Shown here piece after piece: positions 8,851 to 18,193 of a DNA stretch of 34,250 nucleotides. Source of the stretch: Flammeovirgaceae bacterium UBA5008. GTDB lineage: Bacteria > Bacteroidota > Bacteroidia > Cytophagales > Cyclobacteriaceae. Position numbers and translations under genes: made by a program. Where the stretch lies: the NCBI GenBank assembly GCA_002398365.1, contig DGYK01000058.1, positions 1-34,250 of the forward strand, in the 5' to 3' direction. Numbering within the stretch: the stretch's first letter is position 1; each line of letters begins with the position of its first letter. A model generated the notes under the pieces. That model was not told the DNA's origin, made no database searches, and worked only from the letters and a program-made list of their open reading frames with translations.

Positions 8851-8867
8851 ACTTTATACTCCGTTTT

Positions 8868-11705
8868 ATGAAAAGATATTTATTGATTTTGTTGTTGGTG
8901 CCCCAGTTAATATGGGCTCAGGTAGTCACCACCAATCCTGCTTTTCCGGTGGCGAATCAACCAGTAACGATTACTGTGGATGTTACTGGTACCAGCCTGG
9001 CGAACTTTACAGCATACGATGCGAACACAAATCCGGTGTTTATCTGGACATGGATTAAAAAAACGGGCAGTGCTGATTTTGATGCCCCATCTAACGTGAA
9101 TCCGGCATCAAGCAATACAACTTTGACTAATGCAGCCAAGTGTACTCGTCAAAGTACCAATGTTTATCAGATCACCTTTACACCAACTACTTTTTTCAAT
9201 AAAACAGCAGCGGATATTCCAAGGATTGGTTTGAAATTAAAAACCAACAACTGGAGTGATAACAAACAAACGGATGTAGATAAATTCATTGACTTTTCAT
9301 CCGGATTTAATGTCACTTTTGCCTCGCCTACCACCACTTCATTCCTGAAAAATACTGGTGACCAATTTCCGATCACTGTCAATGCTTCGGAGAGTGCCAC
9401 ACTCACCTTAAAAATCAATGGTTCTACCGTAGCTACTCAAACAGGTACTACGCTTACGTACAATCATACCGTCAATGAAACAAGCGGCACCACGCAGGTC
9501 GTATGCGAGGCTGTGGCTGGAACTCAGAACAAAACCATTTCATTTAATTATACCATTCGGACGGCCACCGTAGTGCAGTCTCGCCCCGCGGGAATCAAAG
9601 ATGGTATCAATTATTCAGCAGATCCAACTAAAGTTACCTTGGGGCTATGGGCTCCAGGCAAATCGTCTGTCTATGTAATAGGCGATTTTAACGATTGGGG
9701 CATCAACGCTGCCTATCAAATGAAAAAATCAGGCGAACATTTTTGGTTGGAAATTTCTGGCTTAACATCCGGAACAGAGTATGCCTTTCAATATTTAGTG
9801 GATGAGACTTTACGAATAGCTGATCCCTATGCGGATAAGATTTTAGATCCGGACGATCAATATATACCGGCAGAAACCTATCCTGCACTGAAGGCTTTCC
9901 CTGAGAAAGCACTCACCGATAAATGGTATTTCAATCGGGTATCGGTCTTACAAACCAATCAACAGCCTTACCAATGGCAAGTCGCTAATTTTCAAAAACC
10001 GGCTAAAGAAAAATTGGTGATTTACGAGTTACACATACGCGACTTCTTTGGCACTGGTAAAAAGAATTATCAAAACTTAATCGATACGATCAAGTACTTC
10101 AAACGACTGGGCGTGAATGCCATCGAGTTGATGCCCATCACCGAATTCAGTGGCAATGATAGTTGGGGATACAACCCGAATTTTATGTTTGCTCCCGATA
10201 AATTCTATGGCACAAAAAACAAACTCAAAGAGTTTATTGATAAATGTCATCAGAATGGTATTGCCGTTATTCTGGATGTGGTCATGAACCAGCAAGATTT
10301 GCCCAACTCGTATTTGATGATGGACTTTAACTTTACCACCTTCAAACCTACTGCCAATAACCGCTGGTTCAATGTAGACGCCACGCATCCATTCAATGTC
10401 TTTTTTGATATGAATCACGAAAGCCCGTATACCAAAACGTATCTGGATACCATCAACCATTATTGGCTGAATGAATTTAAAATGGATGGCTACCGATTTG
10501 ATTTATCGAAAGGGTTTACGCAAACCAACAACCCGACTAATGTGAGCGCCTGGGGAGCGTATGATGCGTCTCGGATTGCCATATTAAAGAGAATGGCCGA
10601 CAAGATTTGGTCGCATACACCAACGGCCTATGTGATCTTGGAACATTTTGCAGATAATAGTGAAGAAAAGGAGTTGGCCGAGTATAAATCTAATGAAGGA
10701 AAAGGAATGATGCTGTGGTCTAACTTTAACAATTCATTTAATCAAAACACGATGGGGTATGGGTCCTCAAGCAGTATCAGCGGAATGTATTATGTCAACC
10801 GATCTTGGACTGTACCCAACAATATAGGTTATATGGAGAGCCATGATGAGGAGAGATTGATGTATAAAAATCTTCAATTTGGAAATGCGGCTGGTTTGTA
10901 TTCAGTGAAAACACTTACCACCGCACTCAATCGAATGAAGGCAGCTAGTTTAATCTTCTTTTCTATACCCGGACCAAAAATGATCTGGCAGTTTGGTGAA
11001 TTGGGTTATGATAAAAGTATCAACACATGCACCGATGGAGTTACGATCAATAATGATTGTCGTACTGCTGCCAAGCCGATTAAATGGGATTATCAGCAGG
11101 TTGCAGATCGAGCCAGCTTATTTAATGTAACTGCCGATCTCATTCGCCTCCGAAAAACCTACAGTGTATTTACAAACGGTGATGCAACGATCACGCCTGG
11201 AAATGATATCGTAAAGCAGGTGATGCTCAAGAACAAACCATATACGGCAACTCCTGCGAATGCATCGCAAATGAATGTTGTCTCTGTGGCGAATTTTGAT
11301 GTGACCAACCAAACCGTTCAGGTTACTTTTCCACATACAGGCACATGGTATGATTATTATGCCTATGGAGCTGCGGTTAATGTTACTTCCACGAGCCAAT
11401 CGTTTGAGCTGACTCCTGGTCAATATAAGTTGTATACCGATGTAGCAATTGAGAATTTGATTACTTCAATTAGCGAAGAAGCAATTTATCTAAGTGTTTA
11501 TCCAAATCCTTCCAACGATGTGCTGCGTATTGAATCTGATCTCGAGATACAGTCAGTCCATCTCATCAATATGCATGGTGCGACCGTACCATTGCGTCAG
11601 TTGGATGGAACATCTTGGGACGTAAGTACCATAGCCAACGGGATGTATGTTGCTGAAATTAGACTGGAAGGCGGAATCGTTAAAAAGCGGTTTTTGAAAA
11701 AATAG
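8868..11705 (+). CDS. T9SS-exported GH13 alpha-amylase-family enzyme
   Basis: A 945-residue secreted enzyme hydrolysing alpha-1,4-glucan outside the cell. Signal peptide: 1-18 (LIWAQ). Two beta-rich N-terminal regions follow (about 20-235), then an E-set/CBM48-like domain (about 245-340; LGLWAPGKSSVYVIGDFNDW) and a GH13 barrel from about 380. The four GH13 regions are visible: DVVMNQ (470-475), GYRFDLSKG with nucleophile Asp545, VILEHF with acid/base Glu592, and ESHDEER with Asp660. Region I has Gln475 where His is usual. After a C-terminal beta domain, residues about 865-945 form a type A T9SS sorting domain (SVYPNPSNDVLRIE, GMYVAEIRLEGG, final KKRFLKK). The protein is therefore secreted or attached to the surface, playing the SusG role. 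It lies 5 bp before CRTAC-A. Exact product specificity (amylase versus pullulanase-like) is not decided. Confidence 0.92.
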   Translation: MKRYLLILLLVPQLIWAQVVTTNPAFPVANQPVTITVDVTGTSLANFTAYDANTNPVFIWTWIKKTGSADFDAPSNVNPASSNTTLTNAAKCTRQSTNVYQITFTPTTFFNKTAADIPRIGLKLKTNNWSDNKQTDVDKFIDFSSGFNVTFASPTTTSFLKNTGDQFPITVNASESATLTLKINGSTVATQTGTTLTYNHTVNETSGTTQVVCEAVAGTQNKTISFNYTIRTATVVQSRPAGIKDGINYSADPTKVTLGLWAPGKSSVYVIGDFNDWGINAAYQMKKSGEHFWLEISGLTSGTEYAFQYLVDETLRIADPYADKILDPDDQYIPAETYPALKAFPEKALTDKWYFNRVSVLQTNQQPYQWQVANFQKPAKEKLVIYELHIRDFFGTGKKNYQNLIDTIKYFKRLGVNAIELMPITEFSGNDSWGYNPNFMFAPDKFYGTKNKLKEFIDKCHQNGIAVILDVVMNQQDLPNSYLMMDFNFTTFKPTANNRWFNVDATHPFNVFFDMNHESPYTKTYLDTINHYWLNEFKMDGYRFDLSKGFTQTNNPTNVSAWGAYDASRIAILKRMADKIWSHTPTAYVILEHFADNSEEKELAEYKSNEGKGMMLWSNFNNSFNQNTMGYGSSSSISGMYYVNRSWTVPNNIGYMESHDEERLMYKNLQFGNAAGLYSVKTLTTALNRMKAASLIFFSIPGPKMIWQFGELGYDKSINTCTDGVTINNDCRTAAKPIKWDYQQVADRASLFNVTADLIRLRKTYSVFTNGDATITPGNDIVKQVMLKNKPYTATPANASQMNVVSVANFDVTNQTVQVTFPHTGTWYDYYAYGAAVNVTSTSQSFELTPGQYKLYTDVAIENLITSISEEAIYLSVYPNPSNDVLRIESDLEIQSVHLINMHGATVPLRQLDGTSWDVSTIANGMYVAEIRLEGGIVKKRFLKK

Positions 11706-11710
11706 CAGCC

Positions 11711-14700
11711 ATGAATGAGATTCGAATGGTGCGCTTTGTCAGCAAATTCCGATTCTTGTTCCTGTCAACTTTCGTCTGTTTTTTCTTTTTTGCATGTAAG
11801 CAGAGCAAAGATGTCTTATTTACAAAACTAGATCCGACTGATTCTGGCATACAATTTTCAAACTTGATTGAAGAAACAGCTGAACTGAATATTCTTACCT
11901 ATGAATATTTATACAACGGTGGGGGAGTGGCTGCGGCTGATTTTAATAACGATGGCTGGTGCGACCTCTACTTTACCGGTAATGTGGTCAGCAATAAACT
12001 ATACTTGAACCGCAAGAACCTCCGGTTTGAGGATGTAACCGTGGTTGCTGGCGTTGGAGGGCGTGCAACCTGGAAAACTGGTGTCACTACTGCCGATGTC
12101 AACAGCGATGGTTGGCTCGACATTTATGTCTGCTACTCAGGTGCAGACACAAGCCAAAATTTGTCAAATGAGTTATACATCAATAACGGGCAAGATACCA
12201 ACGGCCAAGTAACATTTACCGAACGATCCAAAGAATATGGATTAGATGCTGCCGGAACGTTCTCCACGCAAGCTGCATTTTTTGATTATGACCGCGATGG
12301 TGACTTAGATATGTTTCTCATCAACCATGGCAATCATTTTTATTCGCCTTTTATCAATACCAATAAGTTGCGAAACATGCGGCATCCTAATTTTGGAAAC
12401 CGCCTTTATCGCCAAGATCAGCAACGAAATGATTTGATCGGCTTATCGAAATCTTTTTTTACGGAAGTGAGTGCAGAAGCCGGGATCCATGGAGGTGGCA
12501 TCAATTTTAGTTTAGGTGTTTCTGTAAGTGATTTTAATAATGATGGGTGGCCGGATATCTATGTAACGAATGATTACGAAGAGCAAGATTTCTTCTATAT
12601 CAACAATCGGAATGGTACTTTTCAGGAAACGTCCGAAGCATCGTTTGGTCACTTTTCCAGAAATGGAATGGGAACGGATGCAGCCGACTTTAATAATGAT
12701 GGGAAAATTGATTTAGTAGAAGTAGACATGTGGCCGGAGGATAACTACCGGCAAAAGTTATTGAAGGGTCCAGACGATTATAACCGTTACCAGTTGATGT
12801 TGGATAGCGGATTTCATCACCAGCAGATGCGAAACACATTGCAATTAAATCAGGGAAACACAAATTCGCAGATTCCTTTTTTTTCTGAAATCGGGCAATT
12901 GGCGGGTGTATCAGCTACGGATTGGAGTTGGGCTCCTCTGCTAGCAGATTTTGATAATGATGGCTATAAAGATTTGTTCGTCACCAATGGCTACCTGCGC
13001 GATTTCACAAGTCTGGACTTCCTAAAGTACACCGTTGAAGATGCAAAAAAAGAGGCAGCACAAAAGGGAAAGACGCTAGAACTCTTTCAATTAATCAGCC
13101 AGATGACATCCACAAAAACATCGGACTATGTCTTTCGCAATAATGCCAATCTTTCTTTTGAAAACGTTACAGAGAAATGGGGATTGTTCGAACCCAATCT
13201 TTCATTTGGTTCAGCTTATGCCGATTTGGATAATGATGGAGATTTAGAAATCGTTACGAACAATACGAATGAGGTCGCTAAAATTTGGTTGAATCATCAA
13301 AGTGAAAATGCGAATACACACTTCGTTGCAATTAAGCTAAATGATTTCCCAACGAATACTTTTGCCATTGGTTCAAAGGTGTACGTTCAGACTGATAGCT
13401 TGCAACAACTACAAGAAGTTACCTCTACACGAGGATTTCAATCTTCTGTTTCTTCCATTCTTCATTTCGGGTTAGGAGCAGGCAAAGCGAAATATTCAAT
13501 AAAGGTTGTATGGCCCGATGGTAAAATAACAAAAACGTCTCAGGAGGAAACGGATCGCCTCGTAGAGGTTTCTTACAAAACGGCAGAGCATCATCCGGAA
13601 ATGGAGCCTTCCATTCATTCAGAATGGAAGGATATATCCGATGTCAGTGGAATTGATTTTGTACATCACGAAAGTAGTTTTGTTGATTTTGATCGTGAAC
13701 CTTTAATCCCCTATCAAATGTCGCGATACGGACCTGCTTTGGCAGTTGGTGATGTAAACGGAGATGGTCAAGATGATTTTTACGTGGGAGGAGGAGCCTA
13801 TCAAAAGTCGGTGCTTTTTCTCGGGGAAGGAAAAGGAAAATATAGACGCGCAGGTTCTCAGCCGTGGGAAGAAGATCAGGAAAAAGAAGATGTAGGAGCT
13901 GTTTTTTTTGATGTAGATGCAGACAAAGATCTTGATTTGTTTGTGGTGAGTGGAAGTAATGAATTTGAAGGCGGAAGTGATCGATTAGACGATCGACTTT
14001 ACATCAATCAGGGCAAAGGACTTTTTAAGAAAGCAGCACTTGAGTCAACCCCTCAAGATCACATCAATGGTAGTTGTGTAACAGCAAGCGATTTCGACCA
14101 TGATGGAGATATCGATTTGTTCGTAGGTGGCCATGTGAGGCCCGGAGCCTTTCCGTATCATTCACCCAGTGCCATTCTACGCAATGAATCCGATCAATCA
14201 ACAGGCAGGATAAAATTAGTAGTCGCTACGAATGAAGTGAATCCCGATTTGCGTGAAATCGGATTAGTGACCGATGCAAAGTGGGTTGATTTGAATGGTG
14301 ATTCATGGCAAGACTTGGTAATTGTAGGTGAGTGGATGCCCATCCGGATGTTTGAAAATCAGAAAGGTAAGTTGGTGGAGATTGCTGACCATGCATTGAA
14401 AGACACAGATGGCTTGTGGAATTGTATCGAGCCGCTGGATTTAGAAGGGGATGGAGATATCGATTTCATTGTCGGAAATGCAGGCAGTAATTTACCGTGG
14501 AGTGTTTCTGCGGAAGCTCCATTAACTGTGCGATATGGAGATTTTAATGGAGACAATCGAATTGATCCATTGATATCCTATTATAATCATGGAAAAGAGT
14601 ATCCAATTGCAACACGCGATGAAATGCTATTTCAGTTGCCCACATTAAAGAAGCCCTTTAACAACTATTCAACTTATGCACGAGCAACCCTTTCGGAGAT

Positions 14701-15091
14701 TCTTTTAAATGGAACCGTGCGTGATTCGAAAAGCAAGCATGTAAAATTACTGCAAACCATTGCGTTGAAAAATAATGGATCAGGTAGTTTTTCGATAGAT
14801 GTGTTACCGAATGAATTACAGATTTCATCGGTTCGGGCTATTGTTTCAAGTAGCAATACGCAAAATAATATGCCAGAAATCTACGTGTTAGGGAATTTTT
14901 ATTCTTGTAAAACACAGTTTGGACGATTAGATGCGTCATTTGGTTCAAAAATTCAGTACGAAGAGGGTCGAATTGTGGTACAAAAAAATGCCCTTTTCGA
15001 CACCGGTTTTGATGCAAGAAAAGCCGCATTTTTGGATGGGCAATATCTGCTGATCCTTAGCAATTTTGATAAAATAAGGGTTTTTAAATAG
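11711..15091 (+). CDS. CRTAC-A: giant FG-GAP/ASPIC-UnbV (CRTAC1-family) lipoprotein
   Basis: A 1126-residue lipoprotein (Cys29, lipobox FFFAC; the ATG at 11726 is an alternative start). Seven calcium-loop repeats (for example DFNNDGWCD, DVNSDGWLD, DYDRDGDLD, DFDNDGYKD, DLDNDGDLE) occupy about residues 70-520. An ASPIC/UnbV domain follows at about 550-610 (FGLGAGK, VVWPDGK). A second set (DVNGDGQDD, DVDADKDLD, DFDHDGDID, DLNGDSWQD, DLEGDGDID, DFNGDNRID) runs to the end, and the expected seventh loop is degenerate. FG-GAP repeats form integrin-like propeller blades, so two seven-bladed propellers are likely. Automatic labels such as RNA-binding protein are misleading for this family. It is the most diverged of the four paralogues here (DGLWN where the others have GWWN). 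It follows the amylase by 5 bp. Glycan or protein binding at the cell surface is inference. Confidence 0.88.
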   Translation: MNEIRMVRFVSKFRFLFLSTFVCFFFFACKQSKDVLFTKLDPTDSGIQFSNLIEETAELNILTYEYLYNGGGVAAADFNNDGWCDLYFTGNVVSNKLYLNRKNLRFEDVTVVAGVGGRATWKTGVTTADVNSDGWLDIYVCYSGADTSQNLSNELYINNGQDTNGQVTFTERSKEYGLDAAGTFSTQAAFFDYDRDGDLDMFLINHGNHFYSPFINTNKLRNMRHPNFGNRLYRQDQQRNDLIGLSKSFFTEVSAEAGIHGGGINFSLGVSVSDFNNDGWPDIYVTNDYEEQDFFYINNRNGTFQETSEASFGHFSRNGMGTDAADFNNDGKIDLVEVDMWPEDNYRQKLLKGPDDYNRYQLMLDSGFHHQQMRNTLQLNQGNTNSQIPFFSEIGQLAGVSATDWSWAPLLADFDNDGYKDLFVTNGYLRDFTSLDFLKYTVEDAKKEAAQKGKTLELFQLISQMTSTKTSDYVFRNNANLSFENVTEKWGLFEPNLSFGSAYADLDNDGDLEIVTNNTNEVAKIWLNHQSENANTHFVAIKLNDFPTNTFAIGSKVYVQTDSLQQLQEVTSTRGFQSSVSSILHFGLGAGKAKYSIKVVWPDGKITKTSQEETDRLVEVSYKTAEHHPEMEPSIHSEWKDISDVSGIDFVHHESSFVDFDREPLIPYQMSRYGPALAVGDVNGDGQDDFYVGGGAYQKSVLFLGEGKGKYRRAGSQPWEEDQEKEDVGAVFFDVDADKDLDLFVVSGSNEFEGGSDRLDDRLYINQGKGLFKKAALESTPQDHINGSCVTASDFDHDGDIDLFVGGHVRPGAFPYHSPSAILRNESDQSTGRIKLVVATNEVNPDLREIGLVTDAKWVDLNGDSWQDLVIVGEWMPIRMFENQKGKLVEIADHALKDTDGLWNCIEPLDLEGDGDIDFIVGNAGSNLPWSVSAEAPLTVRYGDFNGDNRIDPLISYYNHGKEYPIATRDEMLFQLPTLKKPFNNYSTYARATLSEILLNGTVRDSKSKHVKLLQTIALKNNGSGSFSIDVLPNELQISSVRAIVSSSNTQNNMPEIYVLGNFYSCKTQFGRLDASFGSKIQYEEGRIVVQKNALFDTGFDARKAAFLDGQYLLILSNFDKIRVFK

Positions 15092-15106
15092 GAAAATAAT
15101 AAGACC

Positions 15107-15130
15107 GCAATCGTTTGCGCAATCGTTTCT
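15107..15130. promoter_or_regulatory. Candidate tandem LacI-family operator upstream of susC2
   Basis: GCAATCGTTTGC (15107-15118) is directly followed by GCAATCGTTTCT (15119-15130). Each has a CG centre with near-symmetric arms. The first is the reverse complement of the site before susC1 apart from one end base. The pair lies about 100 bp before the susC2 ATG, in line with control of a promoter in this gap. LacI-family regulators of maltose/starch loci are known in Bacteroidota. The specific regulator is not in the window. Confidence 0.6.
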
Positions 15131-15147
15131 TGTTTTTTTTATGCGGT

Positions 15148-15161
15148 TTTTAGCGCTAAAA
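15148..15161. promoter_or_regulatory. Perfect 14-bp palindrome TTTTAGCGCTAAAA
   Basis: A fully symmetric site with a CG centre lies 18 bp after the operator pair in the susC2 upstream region. It could be a further protein-binding site. No copy occurs before susC1, so the role is uncertain. Confidence 0.4.
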
Positions 15162-15201
15162 CCTTAATAAATGGGTAACATTGCTTAGTAAGTAATTTTT
15201 A

Positions 15202-15212
15202 ATTAACCCTAA
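15202..15212 (+). promoter_or_regulatory. ATTAACCCTAA leader motif before susC2
   Basis: Identical to the 11-mer at 2766-2776 and placed 13 nt before the susC2 ATG. See the susC1 copy for interpretation. Confidence 0.4.
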
Positions 15213-15225
15213 ACTAATTCAAACT

Positions 15226-18171
15226 ATGACCAAATTGTATCTGTTTGTTCGCAGGTACCTCGCGGTGATGATGATGTTCGGGGCCGCCTCGGCCTTCGCT
15301 CAGCAATCCGTGTCAGGTAAAGTAACGTCTTCCGATGACGGCTCGGCAATCCCGGGTGTAAACATTCTCGAAAAAGGAACTTCTAATGGAACAGTGACTG
15401 ACGCAGATGGTAATTATACCATTTCGGTAGGTGCAAACGCTACCTTAGTCTTTTCTTTTGTGGGGTATGCTCCCCAAGAAGTAGCAGTTGGTGCACAAAC
15501 ATCTCTTAATGTCACTTTGCAGTCAGACGTTACCGCATTATCAGAAGTAGTGGTTGTGGGTTATGGAACTCAAGATAAGAAAGAGATTACCAGTTCAGTT
15601 GCAACCCTTAGCACAAAGGATTTCAACGTAGGTAACATCAACGATCCTACTCAACTTTTGCAAGGTAAGGTTGCTGGTTTGAGTATTTACAACAGAGGAG
15701 GTGACCCCAACTCAAGTGCTGTAATTCGTTTAAGAGGTATTTCAACAGTAGGTTCAAACGTTCAGCCATTGGTTGTAATTGATGGTGTTTTAGGAGCCTC
15801 TTTGGATAACGTAGATCCAAATGATATAGAATCAATCAACGTTTTAAAAGACGGTTCTGCTGCTGCTATCTATGGTAGCCGTGGTTCTTCCGGTGTTATC
15901 CTAGTAACAACCAAAAGAGGATCAGGAAAAGGCGGTTTATCAATTGATTACAATGGCTATGTAGCTGCAGCTTCCGTTGCCAATAGCATACCTGTCATGA
16001 CCGCTAGTCAATATGTAGCGGCTGGAGGAAATAATCTGGGTTCAGTAACCGATTGGCAAAAAGAAGTAACAAGGACAGGTGTTTCAAATGTTCATAACAT
16101 CTCAATCGCAGGAGGTAGTCAACAGACTCAATTCCGTATTTCTTCTAACTTCAGAAATGTAAATGGAGTTCTGAAGAAGTCAGGTTTCGACCAGATTAAT
16201 ACAAGAGCCAGTTTAACCCACACCGCACTTAATGATAAATTGAGAGTGGATGTAAATATGTCCTTTACAAATAGAAATAGTAATTTTTCATTTAATGAAG
16301 CGTTGCGTTACGCTGTACTATTTAATCCAACAGCCCCCGTCCGATTTAACACAGGTGATTATTATCAGGCAATTTTGTTTGATAACTTCAACCCTGTAGC
16401 AATTCTGGAACAAAACGTCAATGAAGGAAAAAGAAAAAACCTGAACTACAATGCGAAGGTTGATTATACAGTAATTGACAATTTGACTGTCACAGTAAAT
16501 TATGGACAACAATTCGAAAGCGTATTGAATGGAGAGTATTATTCAAGAAATTCTCTTTTCAGAGGTTTAAATAGAGGTGGCTTAGCCAGAAGATATACTT
16601 CTGATCGCTCATTTACTCTATTTGAAGGATATGCAACCTACTCTAAGAAGTTTGATAAAATTGACTTATCAGCAACCGCTGGTTACTCTTATCAAGAAGA
16701 TCAGTTTGAGGACATATTTCTTTCATTGGGAAATTTCCCCAACGACCAATTGGGTTACAACGCATTAGAGAATTCGGGTGATATCTTAAGTGGTAACCCT
16801 AATCTACTAGGCATCAGCAGCAGCAAGTCACCTATCAATAAAATTATAGCAACTTTTGCTCGTGTTAATTTAACATACGATAATGCTATATTCTTCAATG
16901 CGTCAGTACGGAGAGAAGGTTCAACTAAATTGGGCGCAAATAATCGCTATGGTGTTTTTCCTGCAGCTGGTTTAGGAGTTGATTTGAATAAATATTTACA
17001 GATTGATCGTGTAGATAATTTAAAGATCAGAATTGGTTATGGAGTGACAGGTTCTCTCCCAACTGATTCAGGTGTTGCACAAGATCTTTACACTTACTCT
17101 AACCAAGGTGGAGGAAGCATTACAAGACAGCGTGCTGGAAATCCGAATTTAAGGTGGGAAGAAAAAGCCGAAACCAACGTTGGTATCGATTTTGGATTAT
17201 GGGGTAAATTATCAGGTAGCTTAGATGTTTACACTAGATCAGTAAAAGATTTTGTTTCTTTAGTGCCTACTCAAGTGGCGCAGGTTGGAGCTCCTTTCCA
17301 GTTCCAAAATGCAGGATCTTTGAAAACAGATGGTATCGAATTAAACTTGACTTATGCTTCACTTCAGTTTGGACAAGTTAGATGGACTCCAGGAATTGTT
17401 CTGAGCAGCTATAAATCAACCCTCGAGTCAATTGTTGGTGCTAGTACACAAGTGAGAGCCAACTTGGGAGCCCCTGGTCAAAATAGCACAAACCAAATTC
17501 GCGTTGCTGTTGGTGAAGAAATCGGCCAAATTTGGGGTCCAGTATTTGCTGGTGTGAATACAGATGGAACGCCTAAGTTTGCTGACTTAAATGGAGATGG
17601 AACGATTAAGGCTGCCCCTGGTGATGCTTTATTAGCTGGTGCGGATTTCAAGAAGCTTGGTAATGGTATCCCTACAATGGAAATAGGTTGGAGAAACCAA
17701 GTGAATTATAAAAACTGGGATATGAATGTATTTTTCCGTGCAGCTTTTGGTCATAGCTTGGTTAACAATTTCCGTGCTTTCTATGAGCCTATTGATTTGG
17801 GAGCTATCAATTCTTACAATAGAGTGATTACCAACAAGGCTGTAGCTGGATTAACCTCTGCTCAGTATAGTTCTTTGTATGTTGAGTCGGCTGATTTTTT
17901 ACGCCTAGATAACATGCAAATAGGGTATACAGTAAAAGGAAATCCTAATAGCATGTTCAAGAATATCCGATTCTACATTAGCGGCCAGAATTTGTTTACA
18001 ATCACTTCTTATTCTGGAATTGATCCTGAGCCAGTACTTCAAGATCCAGGTGCTGTTGACAACGGTGGATTTGCAAGCACCACTTCAGACGTTTTGGCTC
18101 CGGGTATTGACAGAAGAAATAACTACTTCACAGCAAGAACTTATACTTTCGGATTATCAATTGGTCTGTAA
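15226..18171 (+). CDS. SusC/RagA-family TonB-dependent outer-membrane transporter (copy 2)
   Basis: This 981-residue second SusC channel has a signal peptide (1-25, SAFAQ), a carboxypeptidase-D-like regulatory domain, the ALSEVVVVGYG motif at about 104-114, and a plug with QGKVAGLSIYNRGGDPNSSA (core GKVAGLSIYNRGG) and YGSRGSSGVILVTTKRG. A barrel with a DLNGDGTI calcium-like loop is also present. Its N-terminal 115 residues closely resemble SusC1, while plug and barrel diverge widely, which suggests a different or larger substrate. The signal-peptide coding stretch (15251-15300) is about two-thirds G+C, unlike the AT-rich body. It heads block 2, 22 bp before susD2, behind a candidate operator pair. 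Confidence 0.96.
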   Translation: MTKLYLFVRRYLAVMMMFGAASAFAQQSVSGKVTSSDDGSAIPGVNILEKGTSNGTVTDADGNYTISVGANATLVFSFVGYAPQEVAVGAQTSLNVTLQSDVTALSEVVVVGYGTQDKKEITSSVATLSTKDFNVGNINDPTQLLQGKVAGLSIYNRGGDPNSSAVIRLRGISTVGSNVQPLVVIDGVLGASLDNVDPNDIESINVLKDGSAAAIYGSRGSSGVILVTTKRGSGKGGLSIDYNGYVAAASVANSIPVMTASQYVAAGGNNLGSVTDWQKEVTRTGVSNVHNISIAGGSQQTQFRISSNFRNVNGVLKKSGFDQINTRASLTHTALNDKLRVDVNMSFTNRNSNFSFNEALRYAVLFNPTAPVRFNTGDYYQAILFDNFNPVAILEQNVNEGKRKNLNYNAKVDYTVIDNLTVTVNYGQQFESVLNGEYYSRNSLFRGLNRGGLARRYTSDRSFTLFEGYATYSKKFDKIDLSATAGYSYQEDQFEDIFLSLGNFPNDQLGYNALENSGDILSGNPNLLGISSSKSPINKIIATFARVNLTYDNAIFFNASVRREGSTKLGANNRYGVFPAAGLGVDLNKYLQIDRVDNLKIRIGYGVTGSLPTDSGVAQDLYTYSNQGGGSITRQRAGNPNLRWEEKAETNVGIDFGLWGKLSGSLDVYTRSVKDFVSLVPTQVAQVGAPFQFQNAGSLKTDGIELNLTYASLQFGQVRWTPGIVLSSYKSTLESIVGASTQVRANLGAPGQNSTNQIRVAVGEEIGQIWGPVFAGVNTDGTPKFADLNGDGTIKAAPGDALLAGADFKKLGNGIPTMEIGWRNQVNYKNWDMNVFFRAAFGHSLVNNFRAFYEPIDLGAINSYNRVITNKAVAGLTSAQYSSLYVESADFLRLDNMQIGYTVKGNPNSMFKNIRFYISGQNLFTITSYSGIDPEPVLQDPGAVDNGGFASTTSDVLAPGIDRRNNYFTARTYTFGLSIGL

Positions 18172-18193
18172 TAAACTAGTTAACGAATTAGAT

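Noticed and set aside
15104..15147. Long hairpin ACCGCA/TGCGGT as a terminator of CRTAC-A
   Set aside because: A 6-bp stem with a loop above 30 nt is weak, and the loop is better explained by the tandem operator-like repeats.
18020..18193. Extended start of susD2 inside susC2
   Set aside because: It overlaps susC2 by about 150 bp and hides the lipoprotein signal, which begins cleanly at 18194.
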